A DNA stretch of 44,310 bases, taken from assembly GCA_002718995.2 (NCBI GenBank), contig PBGL02000027.1, positions 36,095 to 80,404 on the forward strand. The letters run 5' to 3'. Source of the stretch: Methanobacteriota archaeon. Lineage in GTDB: Archaea > Thermoplasmatota > Poseidoniia > Poseidoniales > Thalassarchaeaceae. Position numbers and translations under genes: made by a program. Numbering within the stretch: the first letter of the stretch is position 1; every line of letters begins with the position of its first letter. This document shows, piece by piece, positions 35,438 to 43,396 of this stretch. The notes beneath the pieces are model-generated. The model was not told where the DNA came from. It searched no databases and saw nothing but the letters and a program-made list of their open reading frames with translations.

Positions 35438-35446
35438 CATTTATGA
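35438..35446 (+). promoter_or_regulatory. Candidate TATA box for the surface protease
   Basis: TCATTTATGA lies within a short near-palindrome between gap and the protease gene. A start about 25 bases on would give a leader of about 28 bases that contains the hairpin ending at the ATG. Confidence 0.3.
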
Positions 35447-35479
35447 ATCAAGAGGCGTTAACGGTCAAAAGTCAAGCTT

Positions 35480-35494
35480 GGGTCCGAAGGACCC
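35480..35494 (+). promoter_or_regulatory. Hairpin ending exactly at the protease start codon
   Basis: GGGTCC-GAA-GGACCC forms a perfect 6-bp stem with a 3-base loop, and the next base is the A of the ATG at 35495. No separate Shine-Dalgarno site lies between hairpin and start. The stem would cover the ribosome landing region; its effect is not known. Confidence 0.5.
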
Positions 35495-38400
35495 ATGAAC
35501 ACAAGGAGAAAGTCCGTATTGGCACTCATTCTCCTAATTCTTTCAACGTGGTCGGGAACGGTCGCTGCGGATATGCATACTCAATACTCGGAATCACAAA
35601 CTACCTCAGTTTGGGAGGGCGAATGGGCCCTTCTCGACAATGCCGCGGAATCTGAATATCCACTAAGAGAGTCTTCGGGACTAATTCACTCCCCACTCGG
35701 GACTTTCGACCCTCTCAGAGAGGAAATGCCAATTGGCCCGGATTGGCTAACAAATTATGGCCAATCATCAAGCCCTCGTATGGTACTGGTCCAGTCCACC
35801 AGTTCTGATTTGACCCCTCTAATCAACGATTTGGAAGCATCCGGTTTCAAAATCCTAGACTCCATTCCAGACAGCGTCTTGGTCGTCAGACCTCCATCGG
35901 GTGGAAGCTATGGCGACTACCTAGCAAAACTCTCCCATGCCAGATGGTTCAGCGAGATGCCCCACTCGTGGAAGGTACCATCTGAAATTTCCGTTGCAGA
36001 GCCCCCGGCCGATTTGCTCGATCTGGATGTGATCCCGGCAGGGGATATGATGGACGATGAAATATCGGAGCTTTCATTGCATCTTTCACAAATCTCCGAA
36101 AATTACGGCCGAGACGAAATTTGCGACTCAAGCCTATGTCAATTGAGGGGGGTAAATCCGGCTTGGCTCACACCACTGGCTCTCGACTGGAGAGTTCTGA
36201 GTATACAAACCTCAAGCGTACTGAAGATTCACAACAGTAACGCATGGACAATATCTGGCCTCGAGGGTGCATATCTAGACAGTGGGAATTCTCTGAATGG
36301 CTCAGGAGAGGTACTGGCAATCTCAGACACGGGTTTGGACGAAGATCATGGTGATTTCAATGGAAGAGTCAGGGGAATTTACGATCAGTTCGGACCTGAT
36401 AACAGCCATTCTGATATGAATAGCGGCCATGGCACTCATGTCGCAGCTACTCTTCTGGGCGACGGTTCTGGTGATGTTGCATCCAAGGGAATGGTTCCTG
36501 ATGCTACATTCCACTTTTATCAGCTAGAGGCCGACAGCTCAGGAGTACTTGCCAGGTGGGGGTCCCTGTACGAGATGTTCACCCATTCATGGGACCAAGG
36601 AGCTAGGATTCAGACCAATAGCTGGGGGAACACCAATCTAGTCGGCGAATACTCCTCTGACTCTCGCTCCGTGGACGACTTCGTCTATGACTATCCAAGA
36701 TTTTTGGCACTCTTCTCCGCTGGCGACCTAGGTCCCGACCCAAATTCAGTCACTCCTCCCGGATCTGCCAAGAACGCACTTACCGTCGGCGCGTCAACTA
36801 CCGGATCCTTTTCTAGCGTTCCAGAGGGCTCCGTATCTTCCACCTCCTCATCCGGCACTACTCTCGATGGCCGAATCAAGCCAGATATTGTCGCCCCTGG
36901 CGTAATGATTTGCTCGGCCAGGGCGGAAGAAGCTCAACATGCCAGCGGAGATTCTTGCTCCAGTGCGACACACAGTGATGGAACTACTCCACTATACATG
37001 ACACTGAACGGTTCTTCCATGGCCACTCCAGTTGTAGCAGGGGCGGCAGCGATGGCCAGGCAGTTCCTCAGAGAGTCAGAGGGAATCAGTGAGCCTCGCT
37101 CTGACCTCATTAGGGCCATTCTAATCAATGGAGCAGAGGATTTGGGTAATCCTGATATCCCCAACTCTCTCGAAGGTTGGGGGCAGATCGACCTCCAGCA
37201 GAGCCTGTATCCCACCTCTATCGCTGGTTCTAGTGTAACCAGTCTAGACTTGTTCTACGATGATACCAGAGAGCTACTGCCCGGTCACAGCTTCGTCTAT
37301 ACATTCGAAATGTCCAATGATGCAATATCTGGACTGGATATTACATTGGTTTGGAATGACAAGGAGGGCTCTGCAATTGCTAATCAGAGCGCCCCTCGCT
37401 TAGTAAATGACTTGGATCTAAGGCTCATTTCTCCCGATGGTTCGATCTACCTAGGAAACAGCCTTTCCGGCGGTTTCAGCATTACGGGCACAGGTAGCGA
37501 GGACCGACTAAATAACGTTGAGAGAATCAGATTGCCAACGGGAGGTAGTGATGCAGGTATCGGTACTTGGATGGTAGAAGTGGGACATGCAGGTGGCTCA
37601 TTACAGGATTATTCAATAGTGGTCTCCGCCGATGCTTCAGAGACCACAAAGTCGGACTTAGCGGTTTTTGAAGGGTCCCTAACTACCTCAGTCGAAAGTC
37701 CACTCCAAGGTGACACTCTTCTTATTGAAGCTGCTTGGGGCAACAGGGCTGCAGCACCAACTGGCAACTACAAGATTGAGATTGAAGACCTGACTACGGG
37801 GACAATCATTCACACATCTAGTAGGGCCTCACTTAGCGGAGGAGGACTAGACTCTCTCTCATTCCCCCACTCATTCTCATCCACTGGTGCACACCTTCTT
37901 GAGCTAAGATTGGATTCAGACTTCGAAGTTGAGGAGCTCAACGACGAGGCAGCCGGAATTGATAACAACAAAATTGTGATTTCGGTGTCTGTTTCTCAGA
38001 TAGGGGTCAGGGTCACCCCTCTGATGGAAGACGGAAACTTGCCCCAGACCCCATCGCAAATGGAACAGGCCATGAGGAGGACCCTCGACCCCCGAACTGG
38101 GAGCTCCATATATTTCGACCTAGAATTAAGGAATGAGGGGACATCACCCATATCTGTCAGATTAAGCGTTTCACCAGTGCAGATTGTTTCGGAGAATGGA
38201 ATACTGCAACAGCCTTCGGATGAATGGTGGAAACTACTCAATGAAACAGGCCCCTGGGACCTATCTCCGCTTGGAGAGGAAGGGGACAGAATAATCGTCC
38301 AGTTGAATCTTACTGATGTTGATACCGATATCAATAATCCATCGGGTGCAGTTTACGCTCTACCCGGGACATTTGTAACGGATCTAAATCTCTATGACGT

Positions 38401-40273
38401 AAACGCCCCAACAGTGTCTCACTCAATGAGGTTAGAGGCAGAGGTGGAAAGAGTAGAGGGCCTGTACACGATTGCGGCCGGTACCCAGGAGTTAGGAGCA
38501 GAACCCGGTGAGTTGGCGATTTTCTCACTTTCAGTAAAGAATACTGGTAATGGTCCCACTCAGTACAGGGTAGTTTGCGATTCTGAAAATAATTGGCCAA
38601 TTTTTGTCGGTAATAGCCAGTCATCAGATGTCACACTGGACCCTCTTGGGAGATTGCAGTTCTTGCCAATCCCGATCAAGGTCAGAGTGCCCGACTCAGA
38701 GAATGGCGAGCCTGCTGCAGGAACTACCGAGGACCTTTCCTGCACCACTACCTCTGTAAATGATCCAACCCTTACTACCACAGAGGATGCAACTGTAGAG
38801 GTATTCGAGAATATGGACTTCCTTACAGACATCTATTCGGTGGACCTATCCGATGAGTGGATTCCCCTTGGGCCCCTTGCAGTAGCCTCAGATAGGGCAG
38901 TACTGAATGGCGATATTATTGCAACTAAGATGGTGGTTTCAAATGATGGAAATCTGCCAATGTCCTTTGAGGTCACGGCACTCTCCTCTCTAAACACATG
39001 GCCCGTGCAACTTGTACATGGTGAAGAAGAGTCTCTGGAAGGAGTCACATTCACCATACCAGCGGGCTCACAGACAACCGTGACAGTGAACACTATTGTC
39101 CCTATGACCGCACAGATGGGCGATTCTAACACTATCACAATAAGGACCACTCAGGAAGGTGGCCAAATAGTAACAAATGCAACAAAACTAGTCGTTCTCG
39201 AACTCGCCCATCTTGACCTAGTCGGGGACGAGAAGATTTCAGTCGCACTAGGGACCAGTGGAGTCGCGTCTATACATGCACACAACATTGGAAACGTCGA
39301 ACTCTCAGTTTCGTTAACCATGGGGACTCTACCAGACGGCTGGACCGCTGGATTCCTCTCGTCTCGAGATTTTGAAATGGGGATGAATCAGCAGGCTACC
39401 ATATCAGTTGCCTTGGAATTGCCTGGAAACCTGTCTTCGGGACCCCTCCCCAATACCGTCCCAGTCATTATTGAGGCGTTCACGCCCGGCGGAGCCTCCC
39501 AGTCTTACACAGTCTGGATGCAAGTCGAAGTACTGCCCTCGTCTTGGCTCAAATTTGAATGCGAGAGCACTCTGCTGGAGGGCATAGTCGCCGATTCCGA
39601 GGGGGAATTCGAAGTGACTCTGACCAATTGGGGCAATGTCGACTCGGAATTTACTATCGACATCATCTCGCCCGAGGGATGGACAGTATTCATCTACTCT
39701 TCACATTCAGGCCCACTTTCCCCTGGTCAGTCGGTTCAGATTACAGTCACAGCGAGTCCAGGAGAATCCACTGAGTTCGGACTCGTCCAGCTTTCCCTGC
39801 ATGCGAACTCAACTTCCTCCGAAGTAACCTCGACTGATGGGAATCTCGATCTGCAGGTCAGTAAATCTAGAGATTCCGGCTCATTTACCATCCCTTCCTG
39901 GGCATATGCGATAGCATTCCTATTGTTACTATCTGCCACATTGGTACTTGGAATGAGGATGAGGAGTTCATCATCCGAGGGCCTGAGGCCGGAGGAGGAG
40001 CTGATACCTCCTGGTTCCGCGCTGCTCTCAGGAACTCAAACAGAGAGGCGGGCTGCAGCGATGGAGACTAGCGCATCCGGAGAGGTCCTAACAGGCACGG
40101 TTAGTGATGACGAAATAGAATCGGCGATGAGTTCCACGGCTCTCCCTTCGCTCGAGATTCCAAAGTCCCCTGAAGGGGCAGCCCCATTGCCTCTAGGGGG
40201 ACTGCCCGAGGGATGGACAATGGACCAATGGGCCGCTTATGGTCACCTCTGGTGGGAACAGAATCGTCCGTGA
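35495..40273 (+). CDS. Giant subtilisin-like (S8) protease, membrane-anchored
   Basis: 1592 residues. A signal peptide (about 6-25) precedes a prodomain-like region (about 60-160, MVLVQSTSSDLTPLINDLE). The S8 catalytic domain has Asp278 in ISDTGLDEDHGDF, His312 in HGTHVAA, the oxyanion Asn375 in TNSWG and Ser508 in NGSSMATPVVAG, so the triad is complete. A P/PPC-like domain follows (about 570-710), then long CARDB/NEW3-like beta repeats (VKNTGNGPTQYRV, VSNDGNLPMSFEV, NIGNVELSVSL, NWGNVDSEFTI). One membrane span lies at about 1468-1489 (WAYAIAFLLLLSATLVLGM). An inner tail of about 100 residues ends in PEGWTMDQWAAYGHLWW. It is probably a cell-surface enzyme that cleaves extracellular protein to supply peptides. 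It has its own promoter and ends 31 bases before adk. Confidence 0.9.
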   Translation: MNTRRKSVLALILLILSTWSGTVAADMHTQYSESQTTSVWEGEWALLDNAAESEYPLRESSGLIHSPLGTFDPLREEMPIGPDWLTNYGQSSSPRMVLVQSTSSDLTPLINDLEASGFKILDSIPDSVLVVRPPSGGSYGDYLAKLSHARWFSEMPHSWKVPSEISVAEPPADLLDLDVIPAGDMMDDEISELSLHLSQISENYGRDEICDSSLCQLRGVNPAWLTPLALDWRVLSIQTSSVLKIHNSNAWTISGLEGAYLDSGNSLNGSGEVLAISDTGLDEDHGDFNGRVRGIYDQFGPDNSHSDMNSGHGTHVAATLLGDGSGDVASKGMVPDATFHFYQLEADSSGVLARWGSLYEMFTHSWDQGARIQTNSWGNTNLVGEYSSDSRSVDDFVYDYPRFLALFSAGDLGPDPNSVTPPGSAKNALTVGASTTGSFSSVPEGSVSSTSSSGTTLDGRIKPDIVAPGVMICSARAEEAQHASGDSCSSATHSDGTTPLYMTLNGSSMATPVVAGAAAMARQFLRESEGISEPRSDLIRAILINGAEDLGNPDIPNSLEGWGQIDLQQSLYPTSIAGSSVTSLDLFYDDTRELLPGHSFVYTFEMSNDAISGLDITLVWNDKEGSAIANQSAPRLVNDLDLRLISPDGSIYLGNSLSGGFSITGTGSEDRLNNVERIRLPTGGSDAGIGTWMVEVGHAGGSLQDYSIVVSADASETTKSDLAVFEGSLTTSVESPLQGDTLLIEAAWGNRAAAPTGNYKIEIEDLTTGTIIHTSSRASLSGGGLDSLSFPHSFSSTGAHLLELRLDSDFEVEELNDEAAGIDNNKIVISVSVSQIGVRVTPLMEDGNLPQTPSQMEQAMRRTLDPRTGSSIYFDLELRNEGTSPISVRLSVSPVQIVSENGILQQPSDEWWKLLNETGPWDLSPLGEEGDRIIVQLNLTDVDTDINNPSGAVYALPGTFVTDLNLYDVNAPTVSHSMRLEAEVERVEGLYTIAAGTQELGAEPGELAIFSLSVKNTGNGPTQYRVVCDSENNWPIFVGNSQSSDVTLDPLGRLQFLPIPIKVRVPDSENGEPAAGTTEDLSCTTTSVNDPTLTTTEDATVEVFENMDFLTDIYSVDLSDEWIPLGPLAVASDRAVLNGDIIATKMVVSNDGNLPMSFEVTALSSLNTWPVQLVHGEEESLEGVTFTIPAGSQTTVTVNTIVPMTAQMGDSNTITIRTTQEGGQIVTNATKLVVLELAHLDLVGDEKISVALGTSGVASIHAHNIGNVELSVSLTMGTLPDGWTAGFLSSRDFEMGMNQQATISVALELPGNLSSGPLPNTVPVIIEAFTPGGASQSYTVWMQVEVLPSSWLKFECESTLLEGIVADSEGEFEVTLTNWGNVDSEFTIDIISPEGWTVFIYSSHSGPLSPGQSVQITVTASPGESTEFGLVQLSLHANSTSSEVTSTDGNLDLQVSKSRDSGSFTIPSWAYAIAFLLLLSATLVLGMRMRSSSSEGLRPEEELIPPGSALLSGTQTERRAAAMETSASGEVLTGTVSDDEIESAMSSTALPSLEIPKSPEGAAPLPLGGLPEGWTMDQWAAYGHLWWEQNRP

Positions 40274-40304
40274 CCGTTATGACTGCCATCTAGGTCGGAA
40301 TGGT

Positions 40305-40919
40305 ATGGAGGGTTCCATCGTACTCTTTGGTCCACCTGGTGCAGGTAAGGGAACTCAGGCTGGTAGGATTTCCGAATTAACCGGTAAGCCACAGGTTTCA
40401 ACAGGGGACATGCTGAGGGAAGCTGTCTCCCGAGGCACGGATCTTGGTCATGAGGCCAAGTCTTTCATGGAGGCTGGTTTACTGGTCCCAGACTCAATTA
40501 TCATCGGACTCATCTCTGAGAGGCTGAAGAACGATGATGCGGCAGAAGGAGTTCTATTCGATGGATTTCCCCGGACTATTCCCCAAGCAGAGGCACTAGC
40601 AGAAATTGTTTCTGTTGAAGCCGTCATCTCCATAGAAGTCCCAGATGATTCGATTGTTGAGAGGATAGTCGGAAGAAGGATGGACCCTGAAACCGGTGAG
40701 ATTTACCATATCAGGTTCAAGCCTCCGCCAGAAGAAGTCTCTATGAGAGTGGTCCAGAGAAAGGACGACACCGAGGAAACGGTAAGAAGTCGATTGGCAG
40801 CTTATCATGAACAGACTGCACCATTGGCCGAATGGTACTCTACGAAGGGGCTGTTAATCCGCATCGATGGAAACGGGTCGATCGACGAAGTGGGGAACTC
40901 CATAGCTTCTAAATTGTGA
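40305..40919 (+). CDS. adk: Adenylate kinase, bacterial/eukaryotic type
   Basis: 204 residues from the ATG at 40305, which places the P-loop GPPGAGKGTQ at residues 9-18; the upstream extension to 40239 has no family support. STGDMLREAV, FDGFPRT, GRRMDPETGEIYH and RKDDTEETVRSRL are all standard Adk motifs. The lid is of the shorter, Cys-free kind and its IYHIRFKPPPEE wording recalls plastid and bacterial enzymes. It balances ATP, ADP and AMP. Many euryarchaea use a different, AdkA-type enzyme, so this copy may derive from bacteria. Rnp4 follows immediately. Confidence 0.94.
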   Translation: MEGSIVLFGPPGAGKGTQAGRISELTGKPQVSTGDMLREAVSRGTDLGHEAKSFMEAGLLVPDSIIIGLISERLKNDDAAEGVLFDGFPRTIPQAEALAEIVSVEAVISIEVPDDSIVERIVGRRMDPETGEIYHIRFKPPPEEVSMRVVQRKDDTEETVRSRLAAYHEQTAPLAEWYSTKGLLIRIDGNGSIDEVGNSIASKL

Positions 40920-40928
40920 GGGATTGAA

Positions 40929-41255
40929 ATTTCTAGAGTCAATAAGCGCCGTTCACGATCCTCCAAGAATAGGAAGGCAGATGCCACCTTAGCAATAGCT
41001 AACCTCTCTGAAACACTATCAGGTCATTTAGACGATAAGAAAATTGCAGATTCAGCTGCTAGGGATATTATCAGAGTGGGCAGGAGGCATGGAAAGAGGG
41101 CCGACCCAGAAATTTCCAGGATGATATGTAGAAAATGTTTCATAGCCCTGTCTCCAGGTCAGAACTCAAGAATTAGGATAGTCTCCAAGAAGATCATTAC
41201 TACATGTACCATATGTGGAAAAATTTCCAAGACAAGCCCGAGGGATTCAATATGA
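40929..41255 (+). CDS. rnp4: RNase P protein subunit Rnp4 (Rpp21/Rpr2), no canonical start codon
   Basis: The reading frame from just after the adk stop to TGA at 41253-41255 encodes Rnp4. It has an N-terminal helix pair (ADATLAIANLSETLSGHLDD, then ARDIIRVGRRHGKRADPEISR). A zinc ribbon follows, with Cys pairs CRKC and CTIC and a basic strand SRIRIVSKK between them, all in the family order. Rnp4 is one of the archaeal RNase P proteins that aid tRNA 5'-end removal. No ATG, GTG or TTG is in frame before the domain. ATT at 40929 follows GAGGG by 6 bases and is the best candidate (108 residues); ATT at 40923 also fits. The stop overlaps the start of the CRM gene (ATGA), so adk-rnp4-CRM is a tight operon. 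Confidence 0.8.
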   Translation: MSRVNKRRSRSSKNRKADATLAIANLSETLSGHLDDKKIADSAARDIIRVGRRHGKRADPEISRMICRKCFIALSPGQNSRIRIVSKKIITTCTICGKISKTSPRDSI

Positions 41256-41524
41256 AATCAATACCCAGTAGGATACTCAAACTATCAGCCGACCCATCAA
41301 TGAGGCCCACAGTTAGAGTGGGGAAGTCCGGCTCAACAGAGGCAATAATTGCCGAACTGAAAGATCAGCTGGAAAATCGTGAGTTGGTCAAGGTCAAAGC
41401 GAATAGGGGAATCGTTGGCAACTCAAGCGAAAGGGGAGGCCTATTCACCTCCCTGGCTATTCAGACGGGTTCAAGGCTAGTTTTCCAGAGGGGAAACGTC
41501 GCCGTTTTCTGGTCTGGAAAATAA
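41252..41524 (+). CDS. CRM-domain (YhbY-like) RNA-binding protein
   Basis: 90 residues from the ATG at 41252, which overlaps the rnp4 stop by ATGA. MRPTVRVGKSGSTEAIIAEL, then ENRELVKVKANRG and SRLVFQRGNVAVFW, match the single CRM (CRS1-YhbY) domain: the GxxG-like loop is GKSG and the last strand has the R-G-N-hydrophobic pattern. Stand-alone CRM proteins in bacteria and archaea bind ribosomal RNA precursors. The frame continues upstream to 41204, but that start lies inside rnp4. Its partner genes, rnp4 and the nearby 23S rRNA gene, suit an RNA-maturation role. Confidence 0.88.
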   Translation: MKSIPSRILKLSADPSMRPTVRVGKSGSTEAIIAELKDQLENRELVKVKANRGIVGNSSERGGLFTSLAIQTGSRLVFQRGNVAVFWSGK

Positions 41525-41527
41525 CGC

Positions 41528-41545
41528 TGTTTTAATCCATTTTGG
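41528..41545 (+). terminator. T-rich stretch after the CRM gene
   Basis: TGTTTTAATCCATTTTGG follows the stop of the CRM gene within a few bases, in a window where runs of T are rare. Archaeal termination often needs only such tracts. It also lies upstream of the antiporter promoter, so it would separate the two units. Confidence 0.35.
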
Positions 41546-41562
41546 CATTCACTGAATCGAGA

Positions 41563-41570
41563 GATATTTA
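41563..41570 (+). promoter_or_regulatory. Candidate TATA box for the antiporter gene
   Basis: GATATTTA is centred about 27 bases before the ATG at 41594. This would give a leaderless transcript from that ATG and argues against the in-frame GTG at 41573. Confidence 0.4.
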
Positions 41571-41593
41571 GGGTGTTCTCAGTTCGGCGGACC

Positions 41594-42997
41594 ATGGTCA
41601 GCCAAGAACAGATAGTTTTGGGGATATTCATCCTCTCATTCGTGTTAATTCTCTCAGAGGTAGTCCATAGGACAATAGCCGCATGGTTCGGTTCTGTCCT
41701 GATGCTAATTTACGGCCATTGGACAGGAGTATTCCACCTCCATGAAGAGTACAACTCAGCCGGTCAATTGATCGATACTTACACACTTGAGCATACCATG
41801 TTGGGATGGATTGAGTGGGAAGTTATTGGCCTGTTACTGGGGATGATGATTTTCGCCTCAATTTTGGAGATATGCGGATTCTTCGAGTATGTTGCTATCA
41901 AGGCTTCGAAGATGAGCAAGGGTGACCCTTGGAGGTTGATTGTCCTCCTCGGAACCTTCACCACATTGCTATCTCTTGTCATCGACAATGTCACTGCGAT
42001 CATCATCATCGCTCCTGTGACTTTGAGGATCTGCAATAAATTGGAGATTAATCCAGTCCCCCCACTGCTCGCAGAGGCAATCCTGTCCGACACCGGTGGA
42101 GTAGCATCGATGGTAGGCGACCCTCCCAATGTCATGATTGCTGCAGCCGCTGCTGATGCAACTCCTGCTTTGGAAGCTTTCTCTTTCAATGGCTTTCTTT
42201 TCAAGCTAGGTATTCTAACATTCATTGCATGGGTCGCAACTCTGACTTACTTCAGGTGGTACTACAAGGACTGGGCGGAGCAGAAGTCACCACACGTCGA
42301 CCTTCTTATGGAAGAGGATGAGTGGGATGCAATCAACGACAAGCAGCTGATGTACACGACTCTCTTTATTCTCGGCATGACCGTAGTAGCGTTCTCCGCT
42401 AAATCTCTTCTAGATCTAGAGATAGAGATCGATGGGATAGCCCTAGCAGGTGCTGGTTTCGCACTGATTGCTGCCAGGCCGGGGGAGGAAATCAGAGAAG
42501 GATTCATCAATGACGTAGTAGAGAAGGTCGAGTGGCAAGCGTTGCTGTTCTTTGTAGGGCTATTCTTACTAGTCGGAGGAATTGGCGATGTAGGCTATCT
42601 CGATCAGGTCGCCAACTGGATTTTCGATAACTTCGGAGATGACGAAGTCAAGCTCGCCATAGCTATCATCTGGGTCTCTGCAATAGCCAGTGCCCTGATT
42701 GACAACATCCCATTCACAGCAGCCATGATTCCGGTAATCTTCAGTATCACCGAGGCCAGTGGAGGGACTCTGAGCCCAGAGCCCCTACTATGGGCACTGG
42801 CAATGGGGGCTGGATTCGGTGGAAATGCGACTCCGATTGGATCCAGCGCCAATGTGATGACTGTAGCAATCAGTGAGCGTTCGCCGTATCCGATAACTAC
42901 GAGAGAATGGGTCAGAGCAGGGTTTCCCGTGATGCTGATCACATGCTGCGTGGCGACCGTTTTCATGTACTTCTTCCATGGCGCACTGTATTCTTGA
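41594..42997 (+). CDS. NhaD/ArsB-superfamily sodium/proton antiporter-like permease
   Basis: 467 residues with about eleven to twelve hydrophobic spans, a normal size for the ion-transporter superfamily (NhaD, ArsB, P protein). The two inverted halves each carry the signature loop. In the first it is SDTGGVASMVGDPPNVMI at about 165-182, after VIDNVTAIIIIAPV. In the second it is GGNATPIGSSANVM at about 408-421, after LIDNIPFTAAMIPV. The paired 'DNxxxTA' segments and 'G(D/S)xxN' loops mark the substrate site. NhaD-type sodium export would fit a marine cell, but ArsB-like export of oxyanions cannot be excluded from sequence alone. The ATG at 41594 was chosen over GTG at 41573 because a TATA-like box sits 27 bases upstream. 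Confidence 0.88.
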   Translation: MVSQEQIVLGIFILSFVLILSEVVHRTIAAWFGSVLMLIYGHWTGVFHLHEEYNSAGQLIDTYTLEHTMLGWIEWEVIGLLLGMMIFASILEICGFFEYVAIKASKMSKGDPWRLIVLLGTFTTLLSLVIDNVTAIIIIAPVTLRICNKLEINPVPPLLAEAILSDTGGVASMVGDPPNVMIAAAAADATPALEAFSFNGFLFKLGILTFIAWVATLTYFRWYYKDWAEQKSPHVDLLMEEDEWDAINDKQLMYTTLFILGMTVVAFSAKSLLDLEIEIDGIALAGAGFALIAARPGEEIREGFINDVVEKVEWQALLFFVGLFLLVGGIGDVGYLDQVANWIFDNFGDDEVKLAIAIIWVSAIASALIDNIPFTAAMIPVIFSITEASGGTLSPEPLLWALAMGAGFGGNATPIGSSANVMTVAISERSPYPITTREWVRAGFPVMLITCCVATVFMYFFHGALYS

Positions 42998-43017
42998 CCA
43001 CCCTTATGAAGCAAGAA

Positions 43018-43032
43018 ACCCCCTCGGGGGGT
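43018..43032 (+). promoter_or_regulatory. GC-rich hairpin one base before the start of the repeat protein
   Basis: ACCCCC-TCG-GGGGGT is a perfect 6-bp stem with a 3-base loop, separated by one C from the ATG at 43034. It lies 21 bases after the antiporter stop, so it may instead help end that transcript. The G run could also act as the ribosome-binding site when unfolded. Confidence 0.5.
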
Positions 43033-43033
43033 C

Positions 43034-43396
43034 ATGCCCGAATGCGCGGTTTGCGGTTTGGTGACCACTTCTTCGTCATGCCCAGTATGCGGAAGTGCGC
43101 CATCCAATGAATCAGCAAGACCACAATCATCACTTTTGGCAGAACAGGAAGGCGGAAACGCGTTACCATTCGGTTTAGATGCGAGAATGGAAGATTCACA
43201 TGATCCACCAATCCCTTTCGGTCTAGAAAAACTCCCAGAAAGAATTGAAACTAGTAAATTGGCCTTCGGATTGGAAAACTCCCCCTCAGAGGTGGAAAAG
43301 GAAGGGAAAAATGTCGTAATTGGTGGACCGTCTAAGGATAAATCTAATGATAATCTACTATTCGATTTGTCCGATTCCCCTGTGAGTGGAGAATAA
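43034..43396 (+). CDS. Small zinc-ribbon protein with 16-residue repeats
   Basis: 120 residues, not recognised as a known family. The N-terminus is a compact zinc ribbon: CAVC at residues 4-7 and CPVC at 16-19. From residue 45 to the end the protein is built on an exact 16-residue period: PFGLD at 45, PFGLE at 61, AFGLE at 77, a weak NVVIG at 93 and LFDLS at 109. The segments between are acidic and polar and probably disordered. The short F-G-L-acid motif looks like a peptide that docks to another protein several times. No membrane span is seen, so it is cytosolic. It lies between the antiporter and the 23S rRNA gene on the same strand. Confidence 0.7.
   Translation: MPECAVCGLVTTSSSCPVCGSAPSNESARPQSSLLAEQEGGNALPFGLDARMEDSHDPPIPFGLEKLPERIETSKLAFGLENSPSEVEKEGKNVVIGGPSKDKSNDNLLFDLSDSPVSGE
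43166..43393 (+). repeat. Five 48-base coding repeats (FGL[DE] motif)
   Basis: The motif starts at codons for residues 45, 61, 77, 93 (degenerate) and 109, always 48 bases apart. Base identity between copies is low, so the period has been kept at the protein level. The final copy is cut short by the stop. Confidence 0.65.
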
